64,000 nucleotides of DNA from Mucilaginibacter sp. JRF (GTDB lineage Bacteria; Bacteroidota; Bacteroidia; Sphingobacteriales; Sphingobacteriaceae). A model generated the notes under the pieces. That model ran no database searches and was not told the DNA's origin. It saw only the letters and a program-made list of their open reading frames with translations. Numbering within the stretch: the stretch's first letter is position 1; the number at the start of each line of letters is the position of its first letter. The translations under genes and the position numbers were made by a program. The stretch spans positions 434,001 to 498,000 of the forward strand of contig NZ_JADFBY010000001.1 in NCBI RefSeq assembly GCF_015223065.1, read 5' to 3'. This document shows positions 9,340-19,200 of the stretch, piece by piece.

Positions 9340-12300
9340 ATGCTCAAAAATTACAAATTATGCTTCACGGTCAGTTTGAAAGCAGCCATGCTGTTTTTAG
9401 TTGTCCTGCTAAGCTTTACAAGTGCCCGTGCTCAAACCGCGCCCTCGGCAACAGGTATTGTTAAGGATTCAACCGGGGTAGCCCTGCCCGGCGTAACCGT
9501 TAACGCGCAAAATACCACTACCGGCACCGCTATTAATGCCGTTACCGATAAGGATGGTATTTTTAACATCAATAACCTGCAAACAGGCGGTAATTATACT
9601 TTCACTTTTACCTATGTAGGTTACATTACCAAAACACTATCGGGCTATACAGCTACAGCGGGCAACAAAATATCATTAGCTGTGATACTTAAGGAGGGAG
9701 CTACCGCTTTAACACAGGTAGTGGTAACAGGCTACGGTCGCTCAAGTAAAGCTGAGGTAACCGGCGCTATTACCTCGGTACAGGCCGAAGACTTTAACCG
9801 TGGTGTGATCAGTTCACCTGCACAGTTACTGCAAGGTAAGGTACCGGGGCTTAACGTTACCCGTAATGGTAATCCTAATGATCAGGGTGCTATTATACTA
9901 CGTGGTCCCTCAACCCTGCGCGATGGCGCTCAGGAGCCATTTTATGTGATAGATGGCGTACCCGGTGCTTCAATAGCGCTGCTTGCTCCCGAAGATATCA
10001 TGACGATGGATGTGTTGAAGGATGCATCATCAACGGCTATTTACGGGTCGCGCGCGGCAAATGGTGTAATTATGGTTACCACCCGCAAGGCCAAACCCGG
10101 CGAGCCACGTTTAAGCTACAGTGCTTATGCCGGTTTCGAAAAGGTATCGAATCAGATAGATGTGCTTACAGGCGATCAACTACGCCAGTTTTTGGCTGAC
10201 AATAACCGCAGCCTGAACCCGGTTGATAACAACGAGGGAGCCAATACCGACTGGCAAAAGGAGCTTACCCGTAGCGCTTTCTCGCATAACCATAACCTGT
10301 CGTTAAGCGGCAATACGGGTAAAACTGCTTACAACGTGAGCATGAACTACCTTAAAAATCAGGGTATCATTAAAGATTCAGAAATGGAGCGTTTTATATT
10401 ACGTGCCAATCTCGATCAAAAGTATTTTAATGATCGCCTGCGGTTAAACATCTCGGCAGTGAACAGCATCACCTCAACCAGCGATATACCTGATGAGGTT
10501 TATCTGAACATGCTTACCTATTTGCCAACCGTTAATGTAAGGCAGCCCGATGGCAGCTTTAGTGAAAACTTTACCCGTACCCGTGGTTATCTGAACCCGG
10601 TATCGTTAGTTGAAAACTCGATACTTGACGGTAAGGCGAAAACCTTTTTAGGCAACGCGCTGGCCGAAGCTAAATTGTTTGATGGCTTAAGGTATACCCT
10701 CAGTGTATCGTACCAGGATGAGCAGAATAACAACAATGCTTATTACAACCGTGCATCGGGCTTAGCGCAGGGTTATAATGGTTATGGGTTGCGTAATAGC
10801 TATACCAATAACAAAAAGGTAATCGAATCATTTTTTAATTACGATAAAACCTTTGGCGATCATGATCTGAAATTACTGGCAGGCTACTCATGGCAGGAAG
10901 ATAGAAATAATGATGGCTTCAGTACATCAAACCGTAATTTTATTACTGATGCACTGGGTTATAATAACCTTGGCCTGGGCAATCCGCCGGCAGGCTCAAC
11001 AGTTGTTTACGATCAGGTTGCTCCGATATCTACTTTGCGCCTGATCTCATTTTACGGCCGTGCGCAGTACAACTATAAGTACAAATACATGTTACAGGCA
11101 TCTCTGCGCCGCGATGGTTCATCAGCCTTTGGTGTAAATAATCGCTGGGGTTATTTCCCGGCTGTTTCAGCAGGCTGGAACATCAGCAAAGAGAGCTTTA
11201 TGGAAAACGTAAAGTTTGTTAATGATCTGAAACTGCGTGCAGGTTACGGTAGCTCGGGCAATACCCAGGGTTTTAACGCCTTTACCCGTTTACTGCTTTA
11301 TCAAACCTCAACCACATCAAGGTTTTATTATAACGGCAACTTTATCAACGCTGTTGGCCCGGTACAAAACCCTAACCCAGATTTAAAATGGGAGCGTACG
11401 GATATGACCAATATTGGTGTTGACTTTACCTTATTTAATCACATCCTTACCGGTTCGGTTGATGTGTATGACAAACGCACTTCGGATCTGATATGGAATT
11501 ACAATGTATCAACCACGCAATATTTTGTAAACACACTTACAGCCAATGCCGGTAAAATAAGCAACAAGGGTATTGAGGTAATGTTATCGGCCAAACCGTT
11601 TAACGGTAAAGCTTTTAAGTGGACAACTACACTGAATTTCTCGCATAACAAAAACGAGCTGGTATCACTATCAAACGATGTATTTACCCTGCCATACCTG
11701 CAAACAGCTTATTTAGGTGGTAAAGGTCAATCAAGTAATCCATCACAAATAGTGCAGGAGGGTAGCCCGATAGGTTCATTCCTGCTGGCACGCTATGCCG
11801 GTAAGGATGAAAACGGTGTATCGCAGTTTTACAAGGCCGATGGCAGCATCAGTAACCAGCCGCCGGTAGTGGCCGATTTTTCGGTGGCCGGCAGTGCGCA
11901 GCCTAAGCTGATCTATGGTTGGAACAACAGCTTTATATACAAAAACTTTGATTTCAGTTTCTTTTTACGCGGAGTATACGGCAACAAGGTGTTGAATGCC
12001 ACATTAGCTAACCTGAACAGCCCGTCGGACGCTACGAATGTTAACATCCCGAAGTTTACGCTGGATGAATCGCCTAATGACAATAATGCCTACATCCTGT
12101 CTGACAGGTACCTGGAAAGCGGCTCGTACCTCCGTTTGGATAATGCTACTTTGGGTTACACCCTTAAGTTTAAAACAAAGGCTATCAATAGTCTGCGTTT
12201 TTACGCTACAGGTAATAACCTGTTCGTGATCACTAATTACCGAGGCATCGACCCTGAAATTAACATGGGCGGTTTAACTCCGGGTATCGATAACAATAAC

Positions 12301-12351
12301 TTCTATCCTAAAACCAGATCGTTCCTGTTAGGCATGAGTGTAAACTTTTAA
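9340..12351 (+). CDS. SusC/RagA-type TonB-dependent outer-membrane transporter
   Basis: A full-length 1003-residue protein. The signal peptide ends near ARAQ (residue 32). A carboxypeptidase-regulatory beta domain (about 35-115) has GIVKDSTGVALPGVTV. The TonB box/plug start is ALTQVVVTGYG (about 125), followed by plug motifs and the SusC signature LKDASSTAIYGSRAANGVI (about 226-245). The remainder is the 22-strand barrel, ending in the aromatic SVNF. No STN domain precedes the carboxypeptidase domain. It is 29 bases after fecR and 14 bases before its susD partner. It should import an oligomeric or phosphorylated substrate with SusD; the nearby phosphatase gene is the only substrate hint. Confidence 0.96.
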   Translation: MLKNYKLCFTVSLKAAMLFLVVLLSFTSARAQTAPSATGIVKDSTGVALPGVTVNAQNTTTGTAINAVTDKDGIFNINNLQTGGNYTFTFTYVGYITKTLSGYTATAGNKISLAVILKEGATALTQVVVTGYGRSSKAEVTGAITSVQAEDFNRGVISSPAQLLQGKVPGLNVTRNGNPNDQGAIILRGPSTLRDGAQEPFYVIDGVPGASIALLAPEDIMTMDVLKDASSTAIYGSRAANGVIMVTTRKAKPGEPRLSYSAYAGFEKVSNQIDVLTGDQLRQFLADNNRSLNPVDNNEGANTDWQKELTRSAFSHNHNLSLSGNTGKTAYNVSMNYLKNQGIIKDSEMERFILRANLDQKYFNDRLRLNISAVNSITSTSDIPDEVYLNMLTYLPTVNVRQPDGSFSENFTRTRGYLNPVSLVENSILDGKAKTFLGNALAEAKLFDGLRYTLSVSYQDEQNNNNAYYNRASGLAQGYNGYGLRNSYTNNKKVIESFFNYDKTFGDHDLKLLAGYSWQEDRNNDGFSTSNRNFITDALGYNNLGLGNPPAGSTVVYDQVAPISTLRLISFYGRAQYNYKYKYMLQASLRRDGSSAFGVNNRWGYFPAVSAGWNISKESFMENVKFVNDLKLRAGYGSSGNTQGFNAFTRLLLYQTSTTSRFYYNGNFINAVGPVQNPNPDLKWERTDMTNIGVDFTLFNHILTGSVDVYDKRTSDLIWNYNVSTTQYFVNTLTANAGKISNKGIEVMLSAKPFNGKAFKWTTTLNFSHNKNELVSLSNDVFTLPYLQTAYLGGKGQSSNPSQIVQEGSPIGSFLLARYAGKDENGVSQFYKADGSISNQPPVVADFSVAGSAQPKLIYGWNNSFIYKNFDFSFFLRGVYGNKVLNATLANLNSPSDATNVNIPKFTLDESPNDNNAYILSDRYLESGSYLRLDNATLGYTLKFKTKAINSLRFYATGNNLFVITNYRGIDPEINMGGLTPGIDNNNFYPKTRSFLLGMSVNF

Positions 12352-12365
12352 TCAGTAAAACAAAC

Positions 12366-13961
12366 ATGAAAAAGATATATTTATTTACCGCGCTATTAGC
12401 CGGTGCTATAACAAGTTGTACCAAGCTGGATACCGATGTTGAATCGCAGCTTACACCTGATAATTTCCCCAATAATCCTGAAAGCTTTATTGCCGCTACC
12501 GGGCCTGTTTACACCCAGTTGCGCTCCATATACGCGGTTGAGTACTGGCGTATGCAGGAGCTCTCAACCGATGAGGCCATCATCCCTGCCCGCGATGGTA
12601 ACTATGATGATGGTGGTCAGTACCGCTTTTTGCACCTGCATACCTGGGGACCCGATCACCCTAACGTGCGCTCAAACTGGGAGTGGGGTTTTGGCGGTAT
12701 CAACACCTGTAACCGTATCATCAGCCTGTTTGAGGCAACACCTGATAGTGATGATAAGCGCCGCTCGTTAGCCGAAATGAAAGCCATGCGTGCCTTGTTC
12801 TATTATTTTATGATGGACTTATATGGTAATGTTCCGCTGATAACCAATTTCCCTGTTACCACTCCTCCGGGCACCGCGCCACGTGCAGATGTATTCGCTT
12901 TTATTGAGAAGGATCTGAAAGAAGCCTTGCCAAACCTGAATACCGCCGCGGGTACATTTACCTACGGCCGCCCTACTAAATGGATGGCGTTTGCTTTGTT
13001 AGAAAAATTGTACCTGAACGCGCAATACTACACCGGTCAGGCTAAGTTTACCGAAACCGTTGCCATGGCTGATAGTGTTTTGAACGGAGCCAAGAGCATA
13101 TACTCTTTAGATGCTGATTACATGACCTTGTTTGCATCCACCAATGGTCCGCAAATAAAGGAAACCATTTTTGCCGTGCCTTATGACCCTAACGTAGCCG
13201 AAGGTAATCACTTTACACGTTTTGGCTTGCATACGGCATTACAGGCAAAATACAATATCCCTTTTCGCCCGAGTATAGCGTTGAGCACCATAAAAGATTT
13301 TTATGATAAATTTAACCTGACCGGCGATGTGCGTAACACAACCTGGCTGGCCGGTAAGCAGTATGAAAACAATGGCTCGCCGGTGATTATCAAATCAACC
13401 AAAAAAGGTGTTGATGCCAGCTATATCGGCAGTGATGGTTCGGCAGCGGTTGATTATCATTTAGATTTTACACCCGAAATGCCTTTGGTAAGAGCTGCTA
13501 CAATGGATGTAGGTAATGATGAGCTGGGCAAAGCCCGTGGTGTACGTTCTATCAAGTTTTACCCTGACCCGAACGCAAATACAAGCACCCGTTACCAGGG
13601 TAATGATATGCCGGTGTTAAGGCTGGCCGATGTAATGATGATGAAAGCCGAAGCTATTTTGCGCGGCGCTACCGCTACTACCGTTAACGGAGAATTGCAG
13701 ACCGCTGATGTTTTAGTGAACAAGATACGTACCCGCGCGCATGCGCCGTTGGTAACCGGCATAACGCTCGATCAATTGCTTGACGAACGTGGCCGCGAGT
13801 TTGCATGGGAAGGCTGGCGCCGTAATGACCTGATACGCTTTGGTAAGTTTGAGGGTGCCTGGGGCTTTAAAACAAATACCGATGTAAACAAGCGTATTTA
13901 CCCTGTGCCAACCAGCGAAAAGGCGCTGAACCCTAACCTGACACAAAACCCGGGTTATTAG
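12366..13961 (+). CDS. SusD/RagB-family surface lipoprotein
   Basis: A 531-residue lipoprotein (AITSC, Cys18) that partners the SusC encoded 14 bases upstream. It has the SusD helical core: LAEMKAMRALFYYFMMDLYGNVPL at about 137-160 lines up with the family's RGEARFLRAFYYF..LVDLFGDVPL. The C-terminal block LLDERGREFAWEGWRRNDLIRFGKF and the NPNLTQNPGY ending are diagnostic for SusD/RagB. It is followed by a strong terminator, so the sigma/fecR/susC/susD group appears to be one unit ending here, with the phosphatase gene transcribed separately. Confidence 0.96.
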   Translation: MKKIYLFTALLAGAITSCTKLDTDVESQLTPDNFPNNPESFIAATGPVYTQLRSIYAVEYWRMQELSTDEAIIPARDGNYDDGGQYRFLHLHTWGPDHPNVRSNWEWGFGGINTCNRIISLFEATPDSDDKRRSLAEMKAMRALFYYFMMDLYGNVPLITNFPVTTPPGTAPRADVFAFIEKDLKEALPNLNTAAGTFTYGRPTKWMAFALLEKLYLNAQYYTGQAKFTETVAMADSVLNGAKSIYSLDADYMTLFASTNGPQIKETIFAVPYDPNVAEGNHFTRFGLHTALQAKYNIPFRPSIALSTIKDFYDKFNLTGDVRNTTWLAGKQYENNGSPVIIKSTKKGVDASYIGSDGSAAVDYHLDFTPEMPLVRAATMDVGNDELGKARGVRSIKFYPDPNANTSTRYQGNDMPVLRLADVMMMKAEAILRGATATTVNGELQTADVLVNKIRTRAHAPLVTGITLDQLLDERGREFAWEGWRRNDLIRFGKFEGAWGFKTNTDVNKRIYPVPTSEKALNPNLTQNPGY

Positions 13962-13976
13962 GCTTTTGATTTTTAT

Positions 13977-14007
13977 GCGCTGCCCGGCTTAACCGGGCAG
14001 CGCTTTT
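13977..14007 (+). terminator. Rho-independent terminator after susD
   Basis: GCGCTGCCCGG (13977-13987) and CCGGGCAGCGC (13993-14003) form a perfect 11-bp GC-rich stem followed by TTTT. Confidence 0.85.
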
Positions 14008-14050
14008 AGCACAGATTTATTTTCATCCAGATTAAAACTTCAAGATATAC

Positions 14051-15028
14051 ATGAAACGCAGAGATTTTGTTAAGAATACAGCTTTGTCAGCGTTGGGTGC
14101 ATCAATTGTAGCACCAATAGCTTCAATGGCTGAACCTTCAGTAACCTATTTAGAAAGTGATGACCTTTCGTCGGTTGCAGGTCCGGATAGCAATGGCTTC
14201 CCAATCAATTTTATAGCAATGGGAGATTGGGGGCGTAACGGGGAGTGCCTCCAATTGGAAACCGCTAAACAGATGGGCGACTGGGCACGCGTAAACCCCA
14301 CCGATTTTGTTTTGGCCCTTGGCGACAACTTTTACCCCAAAGGCGTGGTAAGTGAGCACGATCCACTTTGGCATTATTCGTTCGAGAGCATTTATACAGC
14401 ACATTCCTTACAGGGCGATTGGTTTGCTATCCTCGGTAATCATGATTATTATGCTGAACCTGATGCGCAGATCCGTTATAGCAAAATAAGCCGTCGCTGG
14501 CATATGCCGGCAAGATATTATACCAAGGAGGTATCTTTGGGTGAGGGTAAAGGCAAGGTGCTTTTTGTGATGATAGACAGTCAGGCCATCGTTCAAAATT
14601 ATGAGGATCAGCATCCTGAAAAACAACTCGCCTGGATAGATCAAACACTAAAACAGGCTTCGGCCGAAGTGAAATGGAAGATCGTGGTTGGTCATCATCC
14701 ATCATATACCGTAGGGCCCCGTATTAGCAACTACGATACATTGGCAATTCGCAAGGCACTTAACCCTATTTTAGAAAAACACAAAGTTGATGTGTATCTA
14801 TCGGGCCATGAACATTCTATGCAGCATCTCAAACCCAAAGGGTATACACATCAATTTATATCCGGCGCAGGATCTGAACTTACTCATGTTACAGCGGGTA
14901 TCGATTACAGCCGTTTCCAGGCCTCAGAAAACGGTTTTATGTATTTTTCAATAGACGAAAAAAAGCTGAATGTGAAAGCGGTAAGCGTTACCGATAAAGT
15001 GCTGTACTCAACTCAACTGACTAAGTAA
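14051..15028 (+). CDS. Tat-exported purple acid phosphatase-like metallophosphoesterase (ACP5/TRAP-like)
   Basis: A 325-residue protein. The N-terminus KRRDFVK followed by a weakly hydrophobic Ala-rich stretch is a twin-arginine signal. The catalytic domain has the metallophosphatase set: GDWG (Asp59), GDNFY (Asp92, Tyr95), GNHD (Asn130, His131), GHHP (His215) and GHEH (His253, His255). The GDNFY tyrosine and the overall order resemble tartrate-resistant acid phosphatase type 5. It should hydrolyse phosphomonoesters in the periplasm. It sits behind the sigma/FecR-controlled SusCD pair but after a terminator. Its stop is followed at once by a decayed regulator remnant in the same frame. Confidence 0.88.
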   Translation: MKRRDFVKNTALSALGASIVAPIASMAEPSVTYLESDDLSSVAGPDSNGFPINFIAMGDWGRNGECLQLETAKQMGDWARVNPTDFVLALGDNFYPKGVVSEHDPLWHYSFESIYTAHSLQGDWFAILGNHDYYAEPDAQIRYSKISRRWHMPARYYTKEVSLGEGKGKVLFVMIDSQAIVQNYEDQHPEKQLAWIDQTLKQASAEVKWKIVVGHHPSYTVGPRISNYDTLAIRKALNPILEKHKVDVYLSGHEHSMQHLKPKGYTHQFISGAGSELTHVTAGIDYSRFQASENGFMYFSIDEKKLNVKAVSVTDKVLYSTQLTK

Positions 15029-15031
15029 TCT

Positions 15032-15413
15032 TTTGGGGGATCAGGCGCATCTGATTACCTCATCAAATCATTTAGTTTTGATATACTCAACGTAAAGATC
15101 AAAAACCTGCTGTTACTGAATGCAACGTTTAAAAATACCTATTCAAAGCAAATAAAGGTTACCTCTCCTGATGTTGAAATAGCCTCAAGCGACGAGAAAT
15201 TTTTAAAGAACATCGCCATCTACATTGAACAAAATCTCAACAACCCGAAGTTTTCTGTTGAGGATATGAGTAAGTATTTTGGCATGAGCCGGGGCGCCTT
15301 GTACATTAAGATATTAGGAATAACAGGTGAATCTCCGGTAGAGTTTATTGGAGAGTATGATATTAGCCGTCAGAATGAAGAAATGCGATCTGTTTAAAAG
15401 AGCTAATGGTTAA
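15032..15413 (+). pseudogene. Remnant of a hybrid two-component system regulator (receiver end plus start of AraC domain)
   Basis: Translation from 15038 without a start codon reads GASDYLIKSFSFDILNVKIKN. This matches the end of a response-regulator receiver domain, in which the Lys of DYL-x-K and the following F are conserved. It continues into NATFKNTYSKQI, the SSDEKFLKNI linker and SVEDMSKYFGMSRGALYIKI, the first helices of an AraC-type HTH as found in Bacteroidota hybrid histidine kinase/response regulators. After SPVEFI the frame is lost; shifting frame at about 15369 recovers VRMKKCDLFKRAN, the next expected helix, and then a stop. The kinase, sensor and last HTH half are missing, so this is a dead fragment. 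Such regulators normally control SusCD loci. Confidence 0.75.
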
Positions 15414-16099
15414 TTTAAGGTAACGGATGCAATATCAGGCACGCCGGCTTGTTGTGCTGTTTTTAATAACTGTTGTTTTTGAAGGGATGAAACCTTGCCG
15501 GTGTTTTTAATGATTTGAGCAAGCATACTATTGTTGTACATAAAGCTCAATATCCAGTCGCGCTTGTCTTCATCAGATAGTTTGGCAAGCTGGGCTTTGA
15601 TGGATGATTTGTCTATATTGTCACGTATGGCGTTGCGCAGTGCTACAACCTTCTGCCTACTGGCTTTTTTTTCATGATACATTTCCCAATTCCAGGCTAT
15701 ACCTATTGCCATAATATCTGATATATAAGTATCCTTTAAACCAACCTCCTGTGCACGTGTAGCAAAATGGTACATTGTACGGGCACTGGTCAAAAAGCTT
15801 CTGAGTTTTCCCTTGTCGGTATTTTTATCGTTCTGTAATACCTGGTTAAATACTTTTTGTTCAAAACCACGGTAATGACTAAACCCAAGATATATATAAT
15901 CTGCATTGTTAGCCTTGGGCGAGGTTTTATTGCCTTTGGTTGCTGCAAACGCATTACTCATTACGCTTTGGCTCAGCGCTGTGTATCCATGCCCCATACC
16001 CAGGCTTAGGCTTGCTGAGCCATCGTACTGAGCCATCACTCGGGTGTTTAATACTGATGCAGTTAATAACAATAAAAAAGCTTTCAAAGAATTCCTCAT
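15410..16099 (-). CDS. Small secreted protein of unknown function (DUF6683-like)
   Basis: A 229-residue protein with a signal peptide (cleavage after about residue 23, VMAQ). The mature part is mainly alpha-helical: TSARTMYHFATRAQEVGLKD, then a tryptophan-containing helix (GIAWNWEMYH), a lysine-rich helix, and LSDEDKRDWILSFMYNNSMLAQ. The helix order resembles DUF6683 proteins, recalled from memory and not verified. There are no catalytic motifs. It stands alone on the minus strand, its 3' end overlapping the tail of the regulator remnant by four bases. Function is unknown. Confidence 0.65.
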   Translation of the reverse strand: MRNSLKAFLLLLTASVLNTRVMAQYDGSASLSLGMGHGYTALSQSVMSNAFAATKGNKTSPKANNADYIYLGFSHYRGFEQKVFNQVLQNDKNTDKGKLRSFLTSARTMYHFATRAQEVGLKDTYISDIMAIGIAWNWEMYHEKKASRQKVVALRNAIRDNIDKSSIKAQLAKLSDEDKRDWILSFMYNNSMLAQIIKNTGKVSSLQKQQLLKTAQQAGVPDIASVTLN

Positions 16100-16225
16100 A
16101 ACATAGAATAATAGTTAATAAGCAACTCCCGGAAAGCCGTATTTGTTTGATTAAAAGGAAATTCAGGATGGCTGTGACAGCATCACTACCAAAATTTTAA
16201 GGTTCAATATTATAACAAAAATTAA

Positions 16226-19200
16226 TTAAGCTAATTTTAGGTAACCGTTATCTCTTTTAATGATCCCATGGTTCTCAGCAATTCGTATAGGCTCAAGCAA
16301 CAGTTGTTTCATATCTTCTGTCACCCTGCTAAACCCAAACAGTTTAGCAACCAGATTTGCGGCAGCTTCGTCGGTAATGGCGATTGCCTCAGATACAACT
16401 TGCTTGATCGCCAAATGAAGCTCTTCAGGTGCTATGATCTGTAATCTTCTTGAAGAGGCCGGTAGTTGACTGCGATCACGAACCACAGGTTCTTCCATTT
16501 CATTATGCCAAAGAAACTCACCTTTTATCTTGATCAAGCCATTCTGCTCGCTAAAATTGCAGGCTTGTGTGAGTGTATATTTTATACGCGATCCTACTTT
16601 TGATATACCGGCCGCTTCAACCATTCGCCGGGCCATTTCATCAAAATGCACAGGACTTTCAACTTTCACTACTTCGGTGATCCACGCAGCTAAATTACCG
16701 AACGAGTGTAAATGCATTTCTTGATAGCCAATGGCAGCTGGCAGGGTTGCTTGCTGATAGTAAATAATCTTTGTACTTATTTCCTCAATCTGTTCACGTT
16801 CTAAAAGACGTTGTTCTTCTTCGTAGACTTTTGTTTCCTGATCAACGCTGGCCGTTACAGCTTTAGCTTGTTCAATAGCTTCAATCAGGCGTTTTAGTTC
16901 ACGATCGGGATTTCTGTACCAATCCGTACTCCAAACACGATAGATGCTCCAGCCAAACATTTCCAGCACCTGTTCCCGCAATCGGTTACGGTCTGTAGCT
17001 GATCGGGCTTTGGAGTAATTCTGCCCGTCACATTCAATTCCAATAATATAACGCCCGGGATTATGTTCGTCAACAATAGCAAGGTCAAGATAAAAGCCGG
17101 CTGATCCGATCTTACTTCTCACAATATAGCCCAAAGCCGCCAACTGGTTTGCTACTTCATCTTCAAAAGGCCTTATTTCTGTTACTATCGGCTCGCTGTT
17201 CTGCTCAAATTTTGCATACTGCGCGAAATACAAGAAACTTTTTAAAGCGCGAATACCAAATTTCGCATTTTCTGCAACCCGTATATCTGCCGAAGTAATA
17301 TTGGTAAATACCTCACAACGCATCTTTGCCCTCGTTATCAGTACGTTTAAACGGCGTTCGCCACCCTCATTGTTCAAAGGGCCAAAACTCATGGGTACCG
17401 TGCCGTTGTCTATTCGCCCGTAGCCGATACTTATATAAATCACATCACGCTCATCGCCCTGAACGTTCTCGAGATTTTTTATGAAGAACGGCTCGTGTGG
17501 ATGACTTTTAAAAAATGTTTCTACTTCGGGATGCTGGCGGCGTTGCAATTCTAATGTTGCTTGTATGGCCTGCATTTGCGAAGTACTGAATGCCACAACG
17601 CCTAAACTTAGCTCAGGAAATTGCTTGGCATGGGCAATAACCGCTTGAGCAACTTTCTCTGCTTCTACCGGGTTAGTACGTGTTTTGCCACGATCGTACA
17701 CGGAGTCTGCAAGGTGATGAAAACGTAATCCAAGGCTTTGGCGTGAACCCGGACTTGGGAATATCACTAATTTGTTCTCATAAAACTCATGGTTTGATAA
17801 AGTGATAAGTGATTCATGGCGACTGCGATAATGCCATTTCAACATACTGCTCGGTGCGCCTTGCCCGTCGCACATGCCAAGAATGCTCTGCATGTCAGCT
17901 GTTTGATTGTCTTCGTCTTCCATGTCAGTATTCAGCTTGTCAAAAAAGCTGGTTGGCGGTAGTTGTTTGGTATCGCCAACAACCACCAATTGCTTCCCGC
18001 GCATAATAGCACCTAACGCATCAACAGGCCGCACCTGGCTTGCCTCGTCAAAAATGATAAGATCAAACTGTATATTTCCCGGCGGAAGAAAATTAGCGAT
18101 TGACATCGGGCTCATCATCCACACCGGCTTAATGGCCTGCATAGCAGCCCCTGCTTCTTCAACCAACTTTCGTATAGCCATGTGGCGGGCGCGTTTGTTA
18201 AATTCAGTCCTCAAAACGTTTACCTGGCCGCCGGCATGTTGTTTTGGTATATTCTCCCAATGTTTTAATGCAACGCGTGCGCGGTTATAAACTAAATTAA
18301 GTTGGTCAAGCCGTTTAAACTGATCGATAACGTTTTCATGGCTAACTCGTTCAAATTGTGTTAGCGCAGGGTTCAGTTTGAAAGCCTGCTCGATCAGATA
18401 TTCATACCACGTCTTCAATAAAGAGGTTTTTAACCACTGCGGGGCAAACTCCCAACTGGTTGACACATCAACCAAAAAATCAAACCCGGCATGGCTTGCT
18501 GCCTGAGCAAGATTATTCCAATCAATAACCAATTGAAGCTCCGCAAATCTTTCGGCACGTTTTAACCAGAATGCCGACTGTGCACGGAATGTCATTGCAG
18601 CTATTTCTGATTGCTTTACGCCCCTCAACTCATTGATTTTTAGCGTGGCAAATGTTGCTTGCCGTTGTGATCCTATATTGCTTTCATGTTGCTTAAGTTC
18701 ACTCAAAAAATCAGCAGCAAGGGTGGCAGCATCATTGTGTTTTAAAAATTCAAATAACTGACGGCTAACCCGGGTTTCAGCAAACTGCTGATGCACGTCG
18801 GCAAGATATTCAGTCGCACGACTTAACGACGTCCATTCCGATCTTTGTTTTAACCAACGTTTACCAAATAGGGATGCCGCTAATGGTTCTAATGCAGCCA
18901 TCTCATTTTCCATACGCCTGGCCTCAGAGATCGTATCAACTATCTTTAATCTTTCAGAAATTTCATCTGGCAGACCAACTTTTAAAAATGATGCCAGCCG
19001 CTGGTTCGCCTTACGATAACTTCCTATCAGAAACTTATACCATTTGTTACCGTGCGCTACCAAATTCTGACGGATGTCAAGAATATCCTGTGACCAAGCC
19101 TCCGGCATAAGCTTGTCTTTATAATCTTTGTAGAGCAGGTCAAGTGTTTGCCCTACGTCTATTAACTCACGAATATCCTGTTTCTTTAGTAACCATACAT

